Both the position numbers and the translations under genes were made by a program. Source: Stomorhina lunata (taxonomy: Eukaryota > Arthropoda > Insecta > Diptera > Rhiniidae). From it: a DNA stretch of 64,000 nt. Positions 43,758 through 55,058 of this stretch are shown here, one piece after another (position 1 is the stretch's first letter; each line of letters starts with the position of its first letter). The stretch covers positions 59,780,928 through 59,844,927 of the forward strand of contig OW121744.1 of the NCBI GenBank assembly GCA_933228675.1, read 5' to 3'. A model generated the notes under the pieces. The model made no database searches, had not been told where the DNA came from, and saw only the letters and a program-made list of their open reading frames with translations.

Positions 43758-44919
43758 AAGTGGTTCGAAAAAAAATTTAGATTAAAAATAATGAAAAATA
43801 ATTCTAAATTCTTTTTTATTTTCTTACCACGCCTACAAATACCGCCCTTTTTGTATTTTGTTAACTGTGTCGCCATCTTTAGTCCGATCATAACATTTTA
43901 TATATCGGTGTTCACGGCTCTGTAAGGGCTACATTAGTGCTAATAATTTTACCACTAAAAATGGCGACACAGTGAACAAAATACTAAAAGGGCGGTATTT
44001 GTAGACGTGGTAAAAAAAGACAAAAAAAAAAAAAAAAACACAAGTAAGAAAGAGCTATAGACAATCATGCCCGACCATACGAAACCCTTCACCAATAAGG
44101 TCAAAGGTGCTCATTTTCCAGAATAAAGACAAATATTTGCTAAATTTTGCCATTGTACAAACATTTTCTCAAAACTTATACATTTAAGTTGTTACCGTCA
44201 TTTGGACTTACATGAGAGCTAGAGTCAAATGTGGACCGATTATCTCGAAATTTGGCAAATTGATTACAGTTGTTGTATAAAGTACAGTATAAAGTATAGC
44301 AAAAACTAAACTTAAAATTCCCATTATCTTCAGATTTACGAGCGTTTTAGTGATTTTTGTCTCATTTAATGCGTTTCAACACATAAGTTTGTATGGGAGC
44401 TATGGTCAAATGTGAACCGATTTCAATGAAATTTGGTACAGTGATTTTAGTTTATATAAGCAGTATTTGTTTTAAATTTCATGGAAAAATATTGATATCT
44501 GTGGTCAATATATCAATTCCGGAAAGTGGAACCTATGGGAAGTACCATAAATAATGGACCGATTTTGACGAATTTTAATAGCATCAAAATCGTCATCTGT
44601 TCCAAATTTAATCAAATTATCTTTAGAATTGCTACCTGTACTATGATTACATGGTTTACATGGAGGTCCAGCCAGCCGTCCAGCCAGACGGAAGGACGGA
44701 CGGACTAACACCGCTAAATCGACTCAGAAAGTGATTCTAAGTCTATTGGTGTACTAAAAGTTGGGTCTAAGATAAATATTTCTATGCGTTACATACATCA
44801 GCACAAACTTATAATACAATATAACAATATCATTATAATGGTTTTAACATTATCTTTAATCTTTGAGGGTGACTGACACAACTTTGTTTATTTGTACGGA
44901 AAGAGAACCGCTCTAGACA
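43758..44919. mobile_element. Foldback MITE, copy 2, split by repeat H2b
   Basis: The left part starts AGTGGTTCG and carries ACCACGCCTACAAATACCGC, CTGTGTCGCCATC and their inverted counterparts. The right part (44823-44919) carries GAGGGTGACTGACACAAC and ends GAACCGCTCTA. It matches the intact copy at 55943-56499. H2b (44040-44822) sits in its A run. Confidence 0.75.
44040..44822 (-). mobile_element. INE-1/Helentron-like repeat H2, copy b
   Basis: Begins (in this orientation) CACAAGTAAGAAAGAGCTAT, then CGAAACCCTTCACCAATAAG, modules with GGGAGCTATGGTCAAATGTG, CGGACGGACTAACACCGCTA and GCGTTACATACATCAGCACA. It lacks the TATACCC end. It is inserted in the foldback MITE. Confidence 0.65.
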
Positions 44920-45176
44920 ATACTGTGTAAAAGATTAAAGCTCCAAGTTAACGAAATAATTGGAACCTATCAATGTGGCTTTAGACCGGGTAAATCTACC
45001 ACTGACCAGATATTCACGCTACTTCAAATCCTGGACCAGACCTCAGAGAAACAAACAGACAATTATTACCTCTTCGTTGACTACAAATCTGCTTTTGACA
45101 GCCCGAAATGAACGAAGTTATCTAAAGCAATGTCTGAGTTTGGCAGGATGACATTAACTAATACAACCTCATTAGT

Positions 45177-46845
45177 AACAAGTAAGAGTGTTATATTCGG
45201 CTGTGCCGAATCTTATATACCCACCATCAAGTTGTGTTAAATTAAGAAACATATCTCATATATCTACGAGGGTGCAGCAAATTCAAAACATAGAAGAAAT
45301 TCGAAAAAAGTTGTTACGCTAGTTGGTATTGTTGGTAAAATATTTAGACTAAATTCGGTTGCAGTAGCTTTATAGATCAACATTTAAAAGTATGTAAGTG
45401 GCTTCCGTAGTATTTACTTTGAACAAAATTCGTTATCGTAACCGGGTATGGTTTTACATTAATAGGTTGCTAAATACTTTTCGTTTATATAAACATTTAG
45501 TTAGGATAAAGATGTTGATAGTTATACAACAGATGCATAAATATATTTAGTTAGTTCCTAATGCATCCACCGTATATAAAGTCTGGACATTATTGCAATC
45601 TAAATATGCTCCTTGTACCTCCGAATCTTTTTGATTGTAGATATAAAAAGGGGATGTGTTTTTTATAAGAAAGCTATAGTCGAATATGGACCGATTCCTA
45701 TAAAATTTGATATACTGGCCAATAGTTGCATAAAACTTCTCTATTCTAAATTTAGTCGTCATAGATATTACAATTGTATTCAATTTATCAGCATAAATGT
45801 ATTTCCCGGGGCTGGGTTATATGGGAGCTCTAACTAAATGTGAACCGATTTTACCCGTTTCCAGTACACAACTCCTATAACATATCAAAAATACTTTTGT
45901 AAAATTTTGTCTCTCTAGCTCATGCTGTTAAGGAATTATCGCGCTTTTATCTGACCTTCAGACGGACATAAACCACCTTTTCTTTTTGTATTTTTGTGTT
46001 TCCGTAAGTTTTTTATATGGGAGCTATGGTCAAATGGTGACCGATTGTAACAAAATTTTGCACACTGGCTGGCATTCACATAAGACTTCCTTTTCGTAAA
46101 ATTTTGTTGTTGTAGTCTTTTTAGTTAATGCGCTATCGCACTTTTATCTAACTGACAGACGGACATAAACCCCCTTTTCTTTTTGTATTTTTGTGTTTTC
46201 GTAAGTTTTTTATATAGGAGCTATTGTCAAATGACGACCGATTGTGACGAAATTTTGCACACTTTCTGGCATTCACATAAGACTTCCTTGTGCTAAATTT
46301 AGTGGCCAAAGCTGTTACAGTTTATCATTTATTGGAATTTAAGTGAATTTCAGGCGGAATTTAGGCTGTTTCCGTAAGTTTTTTATATGGGAGCTATGGG
46401 TTTGTCAACCGATTTCGATGAAATTTTATATGCTGCGTAGTACTTATATAAAACTTCTAGATATCAAACTTTGTCATCATTTATTAGCAAATAAGTGATT
46501 AGCCTAGACGAGGTTGTACGGGAGCTATAGTCAAATGTTAATCGATTTTGCCCAATTTCAATACTAAAATTTTCTCATAAATGAAGAATGTTTTTACTAA
46601 GTTTCAGTGAGCTAGCTCCTTTCGTTTAGGCGTTATCGTGATTTTAACAGACAGACAGACAGACAGATAGACGGACAGACAGACGGACAGATAGACGGAC
46701 AGACAGACGGACATCGATCAATCGTCTTAGCATTTCATAAGGATTCAGAATTTATATCGCTTTTCTTTTTTGAGCCAATATTAAATAAATTACAAACGGA
46801 ATGACAATCTCAATATGCCCCCCATTCTTTTTGATGGTGGGTATA
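45177..46845 (-). mobile_element. INE-1/Helentron-like repeat H1, copy b
   Basis: Reads AACAAGTAAGAGTGTTATAT, hairpin ATTCGGC-TGT-GCCGAAT, CTTATATACCCACCATCAAG, through several modules of about 200 bp and an ACAGACAGACAGACGG run near 46655, to TTGATGGTGGGTAT. The host LINE frame continues across it without duplicated bases (TCATTAGT | AAAAATGGG). That absence of target duplication is typical of Helitrons. Confidence 0.75.
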
Positions 46846-47009
46846 AAAATGGGAAAGAACCTAACGGAGTACTTCGTAGCTAAACGGGGATTCAGGCGAT
46901 CTTTTTAATATTGTATTAGAGAAACTCCTTTGTGATGGTACAGTTAATACATCAATTTTCAAAATACTACAGTAAGTATTCGAAAATGAGCCCGAAGAAA
47001 TTCGTGAAT

Positions 47010-47143
47010 GATCGACTCAGAAAGTGATACTAAGCTTATTGGTATACTAAAAGGTGGGTCTAATAACAAATATGTCTATGCGTTACATACATCAGCACAA
47101 ACTTATAAACTTTCCACCTATGGTGGTGAAGGGTATAAAAAAT
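47010..47143 (-). mobile_element. Truncated INE-1/Helentron-like repeat H2, copy c
   Basis: Only the TATACCC-side end is present: GATCGACTCAGAAAGTGATA, GCGTTACATACATCAGCACA and CCACCTATGGTGGTGAAGGG then TATA. Confidence 0.65.
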
Positions 47144-48203
47144 AACATTTAATGTATACAATTTACAACAGTGCGTTTCATTGAAAATTTCGCGGAATTT
47201 TTCAAACAAAAATTTGAGTGCAAGAAGCTTTCCTGTTTGTTAAAAAAGCTTTTATTTCGTGTACGTGTGATTAAGTAGAATACTAAATTTTAGTGGTCCA
47301 GCTGACGACCTTCTATATATTCTTGTATGCCCTTATCTTTATTATTGACAAAAAACTTTGTAAAAGGTTTAAATTATTGCTCAAAATTTGGTTTCAGAAA
47401 AAAATTTAACTTGTAGTTAAGCCATTTTGTTTTTTTTTTTTTTTTTGCAAATGCTCAAAAACAAAACATTTTTTACCATTTTAGTTTTCTTTGCTGATGG
47501 CTTGTTGGCCAAATTCCGAAACTTGGATTTAATGATCCTTGTAGCTTAAAAGCTTCTCCTGCAAAAAAACTAGAATTGTAGTTAGGCCCTTTTGCATTTT
47601 AAATGCCGATATATGTATGTTCTTATGTAGAAAATTCAAATACCCTATTTCTTTATTTAGTATCAAATTGGCAAATTATTTCTGAATCCAATCGTTTTTA
47701 TATTTCATATCTTAATTATTAGGGTAAAACAATACAAAGTTTAGAGAGCACGTGCTTCTGTATTACAAATCTAATATAAATTTGTCATACAAAGGATGAT
47801 ACATATCAAAATAAACATCAAATTGACGAGTAACCTACTTAATACTGAGAAATTAAAAACCGGTAAATTTAATTGAAACTGACTTAAAAGTGGCATTGAA
47901 CTTGGGGATTTTTTGCATTTGAGAACAAAGAATTATTACTGGTAAAGTTATTGCTTATTTAAGATCATATGTAAGTATTTATGTAAATATAAAATGTAAA
48001 CAAAAACTCGAATTCCATACACACACACCCCTTTCAGAATTTTCTTTTTGTTTTCGAAAAATTCAGTAAAACTCTAAAAACCACTTTATTTACACTTAAT
48101 AATAAAAAGTTCAATTAACTGATGTTATAAAATTCGCCTAAATTACTCTTAAAAGAATAATTATTCTGTGCACATCTGAAATTCGGGACTTACATTTTTG
48201 AAC
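47144..48203. repeat. Upstream region of paralog 2, partly repetitive
   Basis: Bases 47390-47620 (TTTACCATTTTAGTTTTCTT, TGCTGATGGCTTGTTGGCC) recur in cuticle intron 2 at 31560-31650 and 34890-35085. From 47,640 on it looks single-copy, with GGGGATTTTT at 47904-47913. No gene. Confidence 0.45.
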
Positions 48204-48244
48204 TAATATAAAAAGCCTACCATCCTTTGCTCAAATTACAGTTA
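48204..48244 (+). promoter_or_regulatory. Core promoter of paralog 2
   Basis: TATA box AATATAAAAAG followed by CCTACCATCCTTTGC. The same string, with three differences, lies upstream of the 55 kb paralog at the same distance from its gene. The start of transcription would be near 48240, about 80 bases before the ATG. Confidence 0.7.
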
Positions 48245-48321
48245 ACATTCAGAATTCAAAGCAGAAATACATAAATTCAAAACGGATATTTTGTTCTAAT
48301 ATATATAAAAAAAACATCAAA

Positions 48322-48630
48322 ATGCGTCTATTGTTTCTACTGGGCTTTTTCGTCCTAATCGTGGCTATAAACGCTTTTCCAGCATCACCTGAAGATGAGA
48401 GCCAACCAAACAGTTTGTTAGATGTCGCTGATGTTGGTGATGTACACTCTAATGATGCCGCTCGTGCCGCCCGTCATTGGGGTGGAGGTTATGGAGGATG
48501 GGGCCATGGTGGCTGGGGACATGGAGGATGGGGTCATGGCGGTTGGGGTCATGGAGGCTGGGGTCATGGCGGTTGGGGTCATGGAGGCTGGGGTCATGGC
48601 GGTTGGGGTCATGGTGGTTATTGGGGATAA
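48322..48630 (+). CDS. Secreted Gly/Trp/His-rich peptide precursor, paralog 2
   Basis: Single exon, 102 residues. Signal peptide [18 protein letters not shown] (1-18), acidic pro-region 19-52 with [20 protein letters not shown] and RAARH, then a mature part made of WGGGY, eight exact GGWGH pentapeptides and a closing GGYWG. No Cys. The DNA of the repeats differs at third positions in a two-unit rhythm, so the array grew by duplicating ten-residue units. His every five residues could bind metal ions. It has its own TATA box and an AATAAA at 48688-48693. Paralogs lie at 40.8 and 55.1 kb on the other strand. Role unproven: a glycine-rich immune peptide or structural peptide is most likely. Confidence 0.9.
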   Translation: MRLLFLLGFFVLIVAINAFPASPEDESQPNSLLDVADVGDVHSNDAARAARHWGGGYGGWGHGGWGHGGWGHGGWGHGGWGHGGWGHGGWGHGGWGHGGYWG

Positions 48631-48757
48631 GTAATTTTTACTGTGAACGGTGAACACTGCCACATTTGTTTCAATTAGAATGATGATAATAAAAGAATAA
48701 AATAAAATAAAAATAAAAGAATAAATGTTATCCTATTTAATAACCAAGTTTTATGGT

Positions 48758-49793
48758 TTTTATACCCACCATCAAAAAGAATGGGGGGTATATTGAGATT
48801 GTCATTCCGTTTGTAATTTCCTTAATATTGGCTCAAAAATCAAAAACGATATACATTCTGAATCCTTATAAAATTCAAAGACGATTAAGCAATGTCCGTC
48901 TGTCTGTCCGTCTGTCTGTCTGTCCGTCTGTCTGTTGAAATCACGATCACGCCTAAACGAAAGGAGCTATCTCACTGAAACTTAGTAAAAACATTCTTCA
49001 TCTATGAGAAAATGTTGGTATTGAAATTGGGTAAAATCGGTTCGCATTTGACCATAGCTCCCGTATAACCTCGCCTACGCTAATCGCTTATTTGCTAATA
49101 AATAACAAACTATACAAGCTATGACGATAAAATTCGGTATATAGAAGTTTTCCATAAGCCCTAGGCATCATATAAAATTTCATTAAAATCGGTTGACATT
49201 TAGTCATAGCTCCCATACAAAAACCTACGGAAACAACCAAAATTTCACCTAAAATACACTTAAATGCTGAATCTAAAACTATAACAGATATAACCACTAA
49301 ATTAAGTCCAAGGAGGTCTTGTGTCAATGCCAACATGTGTGCAAAATTTTGTTACAATCGGTTACTATTTAACCATAGCTCCCATATAAAAAACTTACGG
49401 AAACACAAAAATACAAAAAGATAAGGGGTTTTGTGTCCGTCTGTCCGTCAGAGAAAAGCGCGATAGCGCCTTAACGAAGAGGGTTACAGCAACAAAATTT
49501 CACAAAAGGAAGTCTTATGTGAATGCCAGCCAGTGTGCAATATTTTGTTACAATCGGTTACTATTTGACTATAGCTCCCATATAAAAAACTTACGGAAAC
49601 ACAAAAATACAAAAAGAAAAATGGGTTTATGTCGGTCTGTCCGTCAGATAAAAGCACGATAGCTCCTTTACTACAAGAGCTAGAGAGACAAAATTTAGCA
49701 AAAATATTTTCGAAAATGGATAAAATCGGTTCACATTTAGTTAGAGCTCCCATATAACCTTGCCCCGGGAATCACATTTATGCTGATAAATTA
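48758..49793 (+). mobile_element. INE-1/Helentron-like repeat H1, copy c, 3' truncated
   Basis: Starts TTTATACCCACCATCAAAAA, GTCTGTCTGTCCGTCTGTC run near 48900, then several modules with AAAACTTACGGAAACACAAA. Ends after the GGGAATCACATTTATGCTGA block, so the ATTCGGC hairpin end is missing. Confidence 0.75.
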
Positions 49794-49840
49794 AGGAAAC
49801 CTATATCAAACGATAGGCCTTATTGAGTGTATCAGTTTGT

Positions 49841-52493
49841 CATTTTTAGAAATTTCGATATACCCTCAAAATCGAAAGTTATCGATAAAAAACGATTTTT
49901 TGGTCTTCTCGAACAAAAATAGGCCTAGCTATGTCATTTGTTTATCGATTTGAAATTTTAACACGGTTTGAGACAGACAAGACATCAGGCTTTCTTCTTG
50001 TTAAAAAGAAGATTTTTTATTTCATCAAAGATTTTTTATTTCATCAAATTATCACAAAAATATTTTCAAACAAATTTAAATTTTTTTTTTTTTTTTTTTC
50101 AATTTTTTCACATCGGGACGCCGTTTTCCGCAGTATTTTGTTAGGAATGCCAAACTTTTTTATATTTACTTGAAAAGTGCATTAAATATTTTGTGAACCA
50201 AGATTATTTAAATTTAAATTAACAGCGAATTTAAAAAAAATATAAGTTTTTTTTTTGTAAAAGGGCCAGTTTAATTAATGTACTATATACGTATAAGTAC
50301 TTATATTTATACGCACTTATGAATGAAGTTAAATTTTGACCTATAAGCTTAACTTTTTGACAAACTCTGAATGTTAATTTGTAGTTTAGACCCAATTTGC
50401 TTTCCATTAACAAATATCATAAAATCAAATAGATGTCTTCAAGGACCCAAAATTTCTATTAATATTTCCGATAACTCAAAAAATCCTTAGCCGATTTATA
50501 CGCTACTTACGTAGATAGAAAGCTAATTGAGTCTACATTATGAATTAATATTTACACTTTGTTAAAATGTTTACTAAAAAAGTTAAATTTTGCAAGAACT
50601 AAAAAATTGACCATATTTTTTCAATTTTCAACTTCATGGCCTGGGCGCCACGTGATAACGTAGTCCGATTTGGCTTAAATTTTGTTATTTGAAGTTTCTC
50701 ACCGAATGGCATAATAATCCGACCGCCATTTCTCTACTTTCGAAAAAAGTTGAAAAAACACTCTAACGTAGTATCCCAGCAAAACTTTGGTAATGGCAAG
50801 TACTCTGATAACTGGTTACCTTGTAACGACTACAACATACCATCCGAATAAATAATAAGTTATTACAGAAGTACTTATTTATGATTAAGATAGTAATTTA
50901 AACTGAATGGCCCCGTTTCAAATCCCACCAAGGGCAACAATTTTTTTTAGTTTTTTTTTTTTATTAAAAGAGTCTTTTTAAATGATTTTTGAATTTTAAG
51001 AACTTAAATATTATCTTCTGTAAAAAAAAATTTGTAAAACTAACTCACGTTAATGAAAACATACCATCATGAGTCAATTTTGATTATGTAGGGGATGTTG
51101 AATACCAAACACGATTCTAATTGGTCTTAACTTGGTAAGCCCAACTTATCTGGGCCATCCTTCATCTCAACTGTGGACACACACCTCCTCATTGTATCAC
51201 CCGGGGAGCTAGTTTAACACCCATTAATATTGTGAGTTAACATGTTCCGAGAGTTGTCCCATAAGATCGATAAAAATGGGTTAGGATTACGGGCTAGTAA
51301 CCCTCTCTTGAAAAAAATACAATGAAGAGGATAAAATTAGAATTGAAATGTCCCACTACCCAATGTTAGAGGAGGATGTCCGAAACTTCGATAGAAAGAC
51401 CAACTAGAGGAACATTTTTCAAAGGTTGGCCTATAAAATTGGAGAATATTCGCACAAGATCGAAATCCATGGGATTCTAAAATATGCTCTGACTTTGACC
51501 TTAACAGGTTGTAACATTTAAGTAAGTAAGAGTCAATCTTATGTAAAAACTTATACAAAAAAGAAGATTTAAATTGTTTAAGTTTTAAAATAATTTTAAA
51601 AAAGTTTTAAAATAATTACAAAAAATCGTATAAAAATATTTTTCCAAAAATTACAACAATGCAAAAAAAAGCAGGGAAAAACAAAGTTATTTTCACATGA
51701 TTTTGGATCTAAAAATAAAAATTGTTTATATTAATTATAACCTGCTAAGTTTTCAACATATGAAGTAGCTCAGTGGAAGAGTCTCTGCCTAGCAGTCGGA
51801 GGGTCTGGGTTCGAGCCCCCATGGGACCATAAAAAAAATTTTGTATTTCGTTTAAAAATATATGTTTTTAATAAAACAACAACAAAAAAGTTGTTACTGT
51901 TGTTGTTGTTGCTTTCAAATTGCTTACCCAAGTCAATACTTTTCTGCAATTGGTAAGTACTTGCCTCCAATGACATCCCCATGTTAATGTAATGACTTAA
52001 ACAGCGAATGAGTAAGTAGTTCGCGTTCAATAGTTTAACTGTTTAACTCATTATTTGGTAATGAAAAGTTTTCTAATATACAAATAATACTGAATTCACC
52101 TTTTTTACTAAAATTGTTATATCTCTGTTAATATGTTTCCGATTTTAATTAAAGTACTCTTGTTTTACAAAATGGTAACCATAGTTTTTTTTAGGTCAAA
52201 ATATATTAGGTCTTCTGATAAATTTTACGAAAAAAAAGCTTCCAAAGTTGAAAAAATCGAAAAAAAATAAAATTTTAACTTCAGCGGAAAATATTTTTAT
52301 GATAAGTTTGTCATGTTAAAAAAATGTCTTTACGAAGTGAAAGCCTATTTTGTTTTCTGTCGAAACACATTTTAAAATTTTAAATCGATGTAAAAATGAC
52401 TCAGTTAAGCCTTCTTTTCTCCGCTAAGCCCAATAAAATCGTTTTTTATCGATAACTTTCGATTTTGAGGGTATATCGAAAATTTTAAAAATG
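49841..52493. mobile_element. Inverted-repeat element 1, carrying CCCAG copy B
   Basis: The left arm from 49841 (TTTCGATATACCCTCAAAATCG, GATAAAAAACGATTTT) is mirrored at the right end up to 52493. Similarity holds for roughly 260 bases on each side (about 49841-50110 and 52225-52493) with many mismatches. The centre holds the CCCAG element 50775-52071 and sequence around 50640-50750 similar to the arms of the next element. No protein was recognised. Outer borders have no clear target duplication. Confidence 0.55.
50775..52071 (+). mobile_element. CCCAG-ended element, copy B, right end lost
   Basis: Starts CCCAGCAAAACTTTGGTAAT. Same order as copy A: B-box patch, LINE 3' end (about 51370-51515), tRNA-like segment (51760-51829, with B box GGTTCGAGCCC), GTTGTTGTTGTTG run. 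The final ACTGGG is replaced (AAAAGTTTTCTAATA), so the right end is mutated. It lacks the nested MITE of copy A. Confidence 0.75.
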
Positions 52494-52670
52494 GTCTTCT
52501 AACCGAGTTCTACTGGTTGAGCTTGGTTTCGTTCCGAGTGTATTTTCACTGTATCAGAGTGTTATTTATCGATATTTCGCTATCCGTTGGATAGCATCAT
52601 CAGGATTAATGAGTACAATAAAAGAGTACAAGAATTCTTACGTCTATTGGCTCTTAATATTAAAAATGCA

Positions 52671-54940
52671 ATTACACAGCACAACAAAATAAAAAAAATT
52701 GCATGTGCTCTTTAATTAAAACCACTATACAATTTTGATGTATCATGACTACCTTTGTACAAAAATGGTAATTTTTTTTTTTAATTTTTTTTTTAATTTT
52801 TTTTTTTTAATTGCAATTTTTTTTAGACGTTTCTTCAAATAATTACAGATAACTCAAAAACTACTAGTCCAATATTATTAAAATAAAATCGGAGAAATTA
52901 AGATTTACATAGCCTTTAATTCGTCCATATATCGCGATTCAATCGGATCAATATTATCGGAGTTATAATAAAAAACTTAAGAAAAAAATATATTTTTTAC
53001 GTAAAAATGGCAAAAATTTTCGTTTTAAAAAAAATCATGAAAAATCGAAAACGGCAAAAAACTTTCAGATTTATTATTTTATCGCATAGCGACATATAAT
53101 AGTAACAAAACGAGATATCGACCATAAAAATCGATTAATTTTTTCGAATTTATTCACAATTTAGTGAATTCGCTCATTTTCACAAAATTTTAGTTTTTTT
53201 GCTTGATATACGCATTATAGCGGGTTTTCAAATGTATGAAAAAAATAAATTTTCCAATTTCAAGGGGTGCATGTCGGATTATTGTGAGATTTGATGAGAA
53301 ACTTCCACCCACAAAATTTTAGTCGAATTGGACAACGTTAACACGTAGCGCATAGGCCCCAAATCTGGAAAAAAATTGACAAATTTTCAGTTTTTGCAAA
53401 ATTAAAGCTATTTATTCTTCCTTTTGCAAAGAAGTGGATTCTAGTTCTTAGTGCAAAGGCAATGATTTTTCCAATAAGCTACATGCCTTTAAAATCGGTT
53501 AAACAGTTTTCGAGTCATTACAATTTTCACTGGCCATTACATGTCCTTGAGAACTCAGTTCAATGTCAGAAATTGAGAAAAATGCATGGGATTCGTTTGT
53601 ATTCAAAATTTCTTAGGAAATAACAAGGATTATGTTGCGCACGTTGAAGAGATGTTAACTCACTTCCAGAATTTTGGGTGCAACATGAGCATCAAGTTAC
53701 ATTACCTTCACAGTCACTTAGATCGTTTTCCTGAAAATCTAGGAGACTTAAGTGAGGAACAGGGCGAACGATTTCACCAAGATATTCGGATAATGGAGGA
53801 AAGATACCAGAGTCGCTGGGATGCACAAATGATGGCAGATTTTTGCTGGAGTATTCAGAGCAACACTTCGTTATTCAATAATAGAAAATGACATAAAAGA
53901 AAAGTCCAAAATTTGTAGTTTTTAATATTTATTTATTTATTTTCTTATTTTATATGTTGAAATAAATTTAAATAATAAAATATAAAATAAAAGAAAATAC
54001 ATGAATAAAACAATGAAATACATTTTCGATCTATTCCATCGATTTGACTTAGTCACATTTTTTGGTCAATTGCCTTCGGCAAGTCCTCAAGGACATGTAG
54101 TGTCCAGTTAAAATTGTAGTAACTCGAAAACTGTTTAACCGATTTTAAAGATATGTAGCTTATTGGAAATCTCATTGTGTTTGCCCTAAGGACCAGGATT
54201 CACTTTTTTGCAAAAACTTAAAAATTATAAAATTTTTCCAATATAAACTTGATTTGTCAGCTTTAGGATCTGGGCGACACGTGTTAGCGTTGTCCAATTT
54301 GGCCAAAATTTTGTGGGTGAAAGTTCCTCACCAAATCTCACAATAATCTGACCGACACTCCTTGAAATTCTAAAATCAATTTTTTTGACACATTTGAAAA
54401 GCCCTACGTATATCAAGCAAAAATATAAAATTTTGTGAAAATGAGTGAATTCACTTAATTGTGAATAAATTCGAAAATAATCAAACGATTTTTATGGTCG
54501 ATATCTCGTTTTGTTGCTATTATTGGCTTTGCGATAGAATAATGTATCTGAACATTTTTTGCCGTTTTCTATTTTTCATGATTTTTTTAAAACAAAAATT
54601 TTTGCCATTTTTACGTAAAAAATATATTTTTTTTCTTAAATTTTTTATTATAACTCTGATACTATTGATCCGATTGAAACGCGATATATAGACGAATCAA
54701 AGGCTATGTAAATCTTAATTTTTCTAATTTTATTTGAATAATATCCGATTATTAGTTTCTGAGTTATCATTAATTATGTAAAAAAGTGTCTAAAAAATTG
54801 CAATTTTACAAAAAGAAATTTTGAAAAAAAACCTATCCATAGATTTTAAAAATTTTACCATTTTTGTACTAATTTGGTCATGATACATCAAATGTATATA
54901 ATGGTTACTCGTGCATATTTTTGCTGTTGCCCTGTGTAAT
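52671..54940. mobile_element. Long-inverted-repeat element 2 with an ORF in its loop
   Basis: Arms 52671-53560 and 54083-54940 are inverted copies of each other for nearly 0.9 kb (ends ATTACACAG...; inner borders ACATGTCCTTGAG). The loop of about 520 bp holds a 101-codon frame. Divergence between arms is moderate, so the element is old. Sequence CCTGGGCGCCACGTGATAAC in element 1 is related to the arms (GGGCGACACGTGTTAGCG). The class is not recognised. Confidence 0.75.
53586..53891 (+). CDS. Conserved-looking ORF fragment in the loop
   Basis: 101 residues, ATG at 53586. It contains FLGNNKDYVAHVEEMLTHF, CNMSIKLHYLHSHLDRFPEN, then LGDLSEEQGERFHQDIRIME and MMADFCWS. The block HSHLDxFPENLGxxSEEQGERFHQDI is one I know from many arthropod and cnidarian predicted proteins of unknown function, often multi-copy. 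The N-terminal part of that family is absent; upstream is the inverted repeat. It is therefore a C-terminal fragment, probably carried by the element. No promoter or splice signal was identified. His and Asp residues of the block are intact. Whether it is expressed is unknown. Confidence 0.6.
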   Translation: MGFVCIQNFLGNNKDYVAHVEEMLTHFQNFGCNMSIKLHYLHSHLDRFPENLGDLSEEQGERFHQDIRIMEERYQSRWDAQMMADFCWSIQSNTSLFNNRK

Positions 54941-55058
54941 TTAACTTTTGTCCACTTCACTAAATTAATAAAAATAAAAACAAAAATTTTGAAAAATAAT
55001 TCACAATTCATTTATTTTTTTTTTGTTAAATTAACATTTTCCATTACTAAAATACACT

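Larger units (their letters stand above)
43425..47005 (+). pseudogene. LINE reverse transcriptase cut into three pieces
   Basis: Piece 1 (43425-43757): ALTGLKNNK-like ITGLKNNKVAGADGLPAELF, then shifts. Piece 2 (44920-45176): RLKLQVNEIIGTYQCGFRPG, KSTTDQIFTLLQ, LFVDYKSAFDS, then a stop. Piece 3 (46846-47005): LTEYFVAKRGFR...FNIVLEKLLCDGT. They follow one another in the order of RT motifs. A foldback MITE separates 1 and 2, and repeat H1b separates 2 and 3. Piece 3 ends where a truncated H2 copy begins; the YADD block is missing. RTE-like by motif, non-functional. Confidence 0.75.

Noticed and set aside
48418..48663. Met/Thr/Pro-repeat ORF opposite paralog 2
   Set aside because: Antisense frame of the GGWGH repeat.
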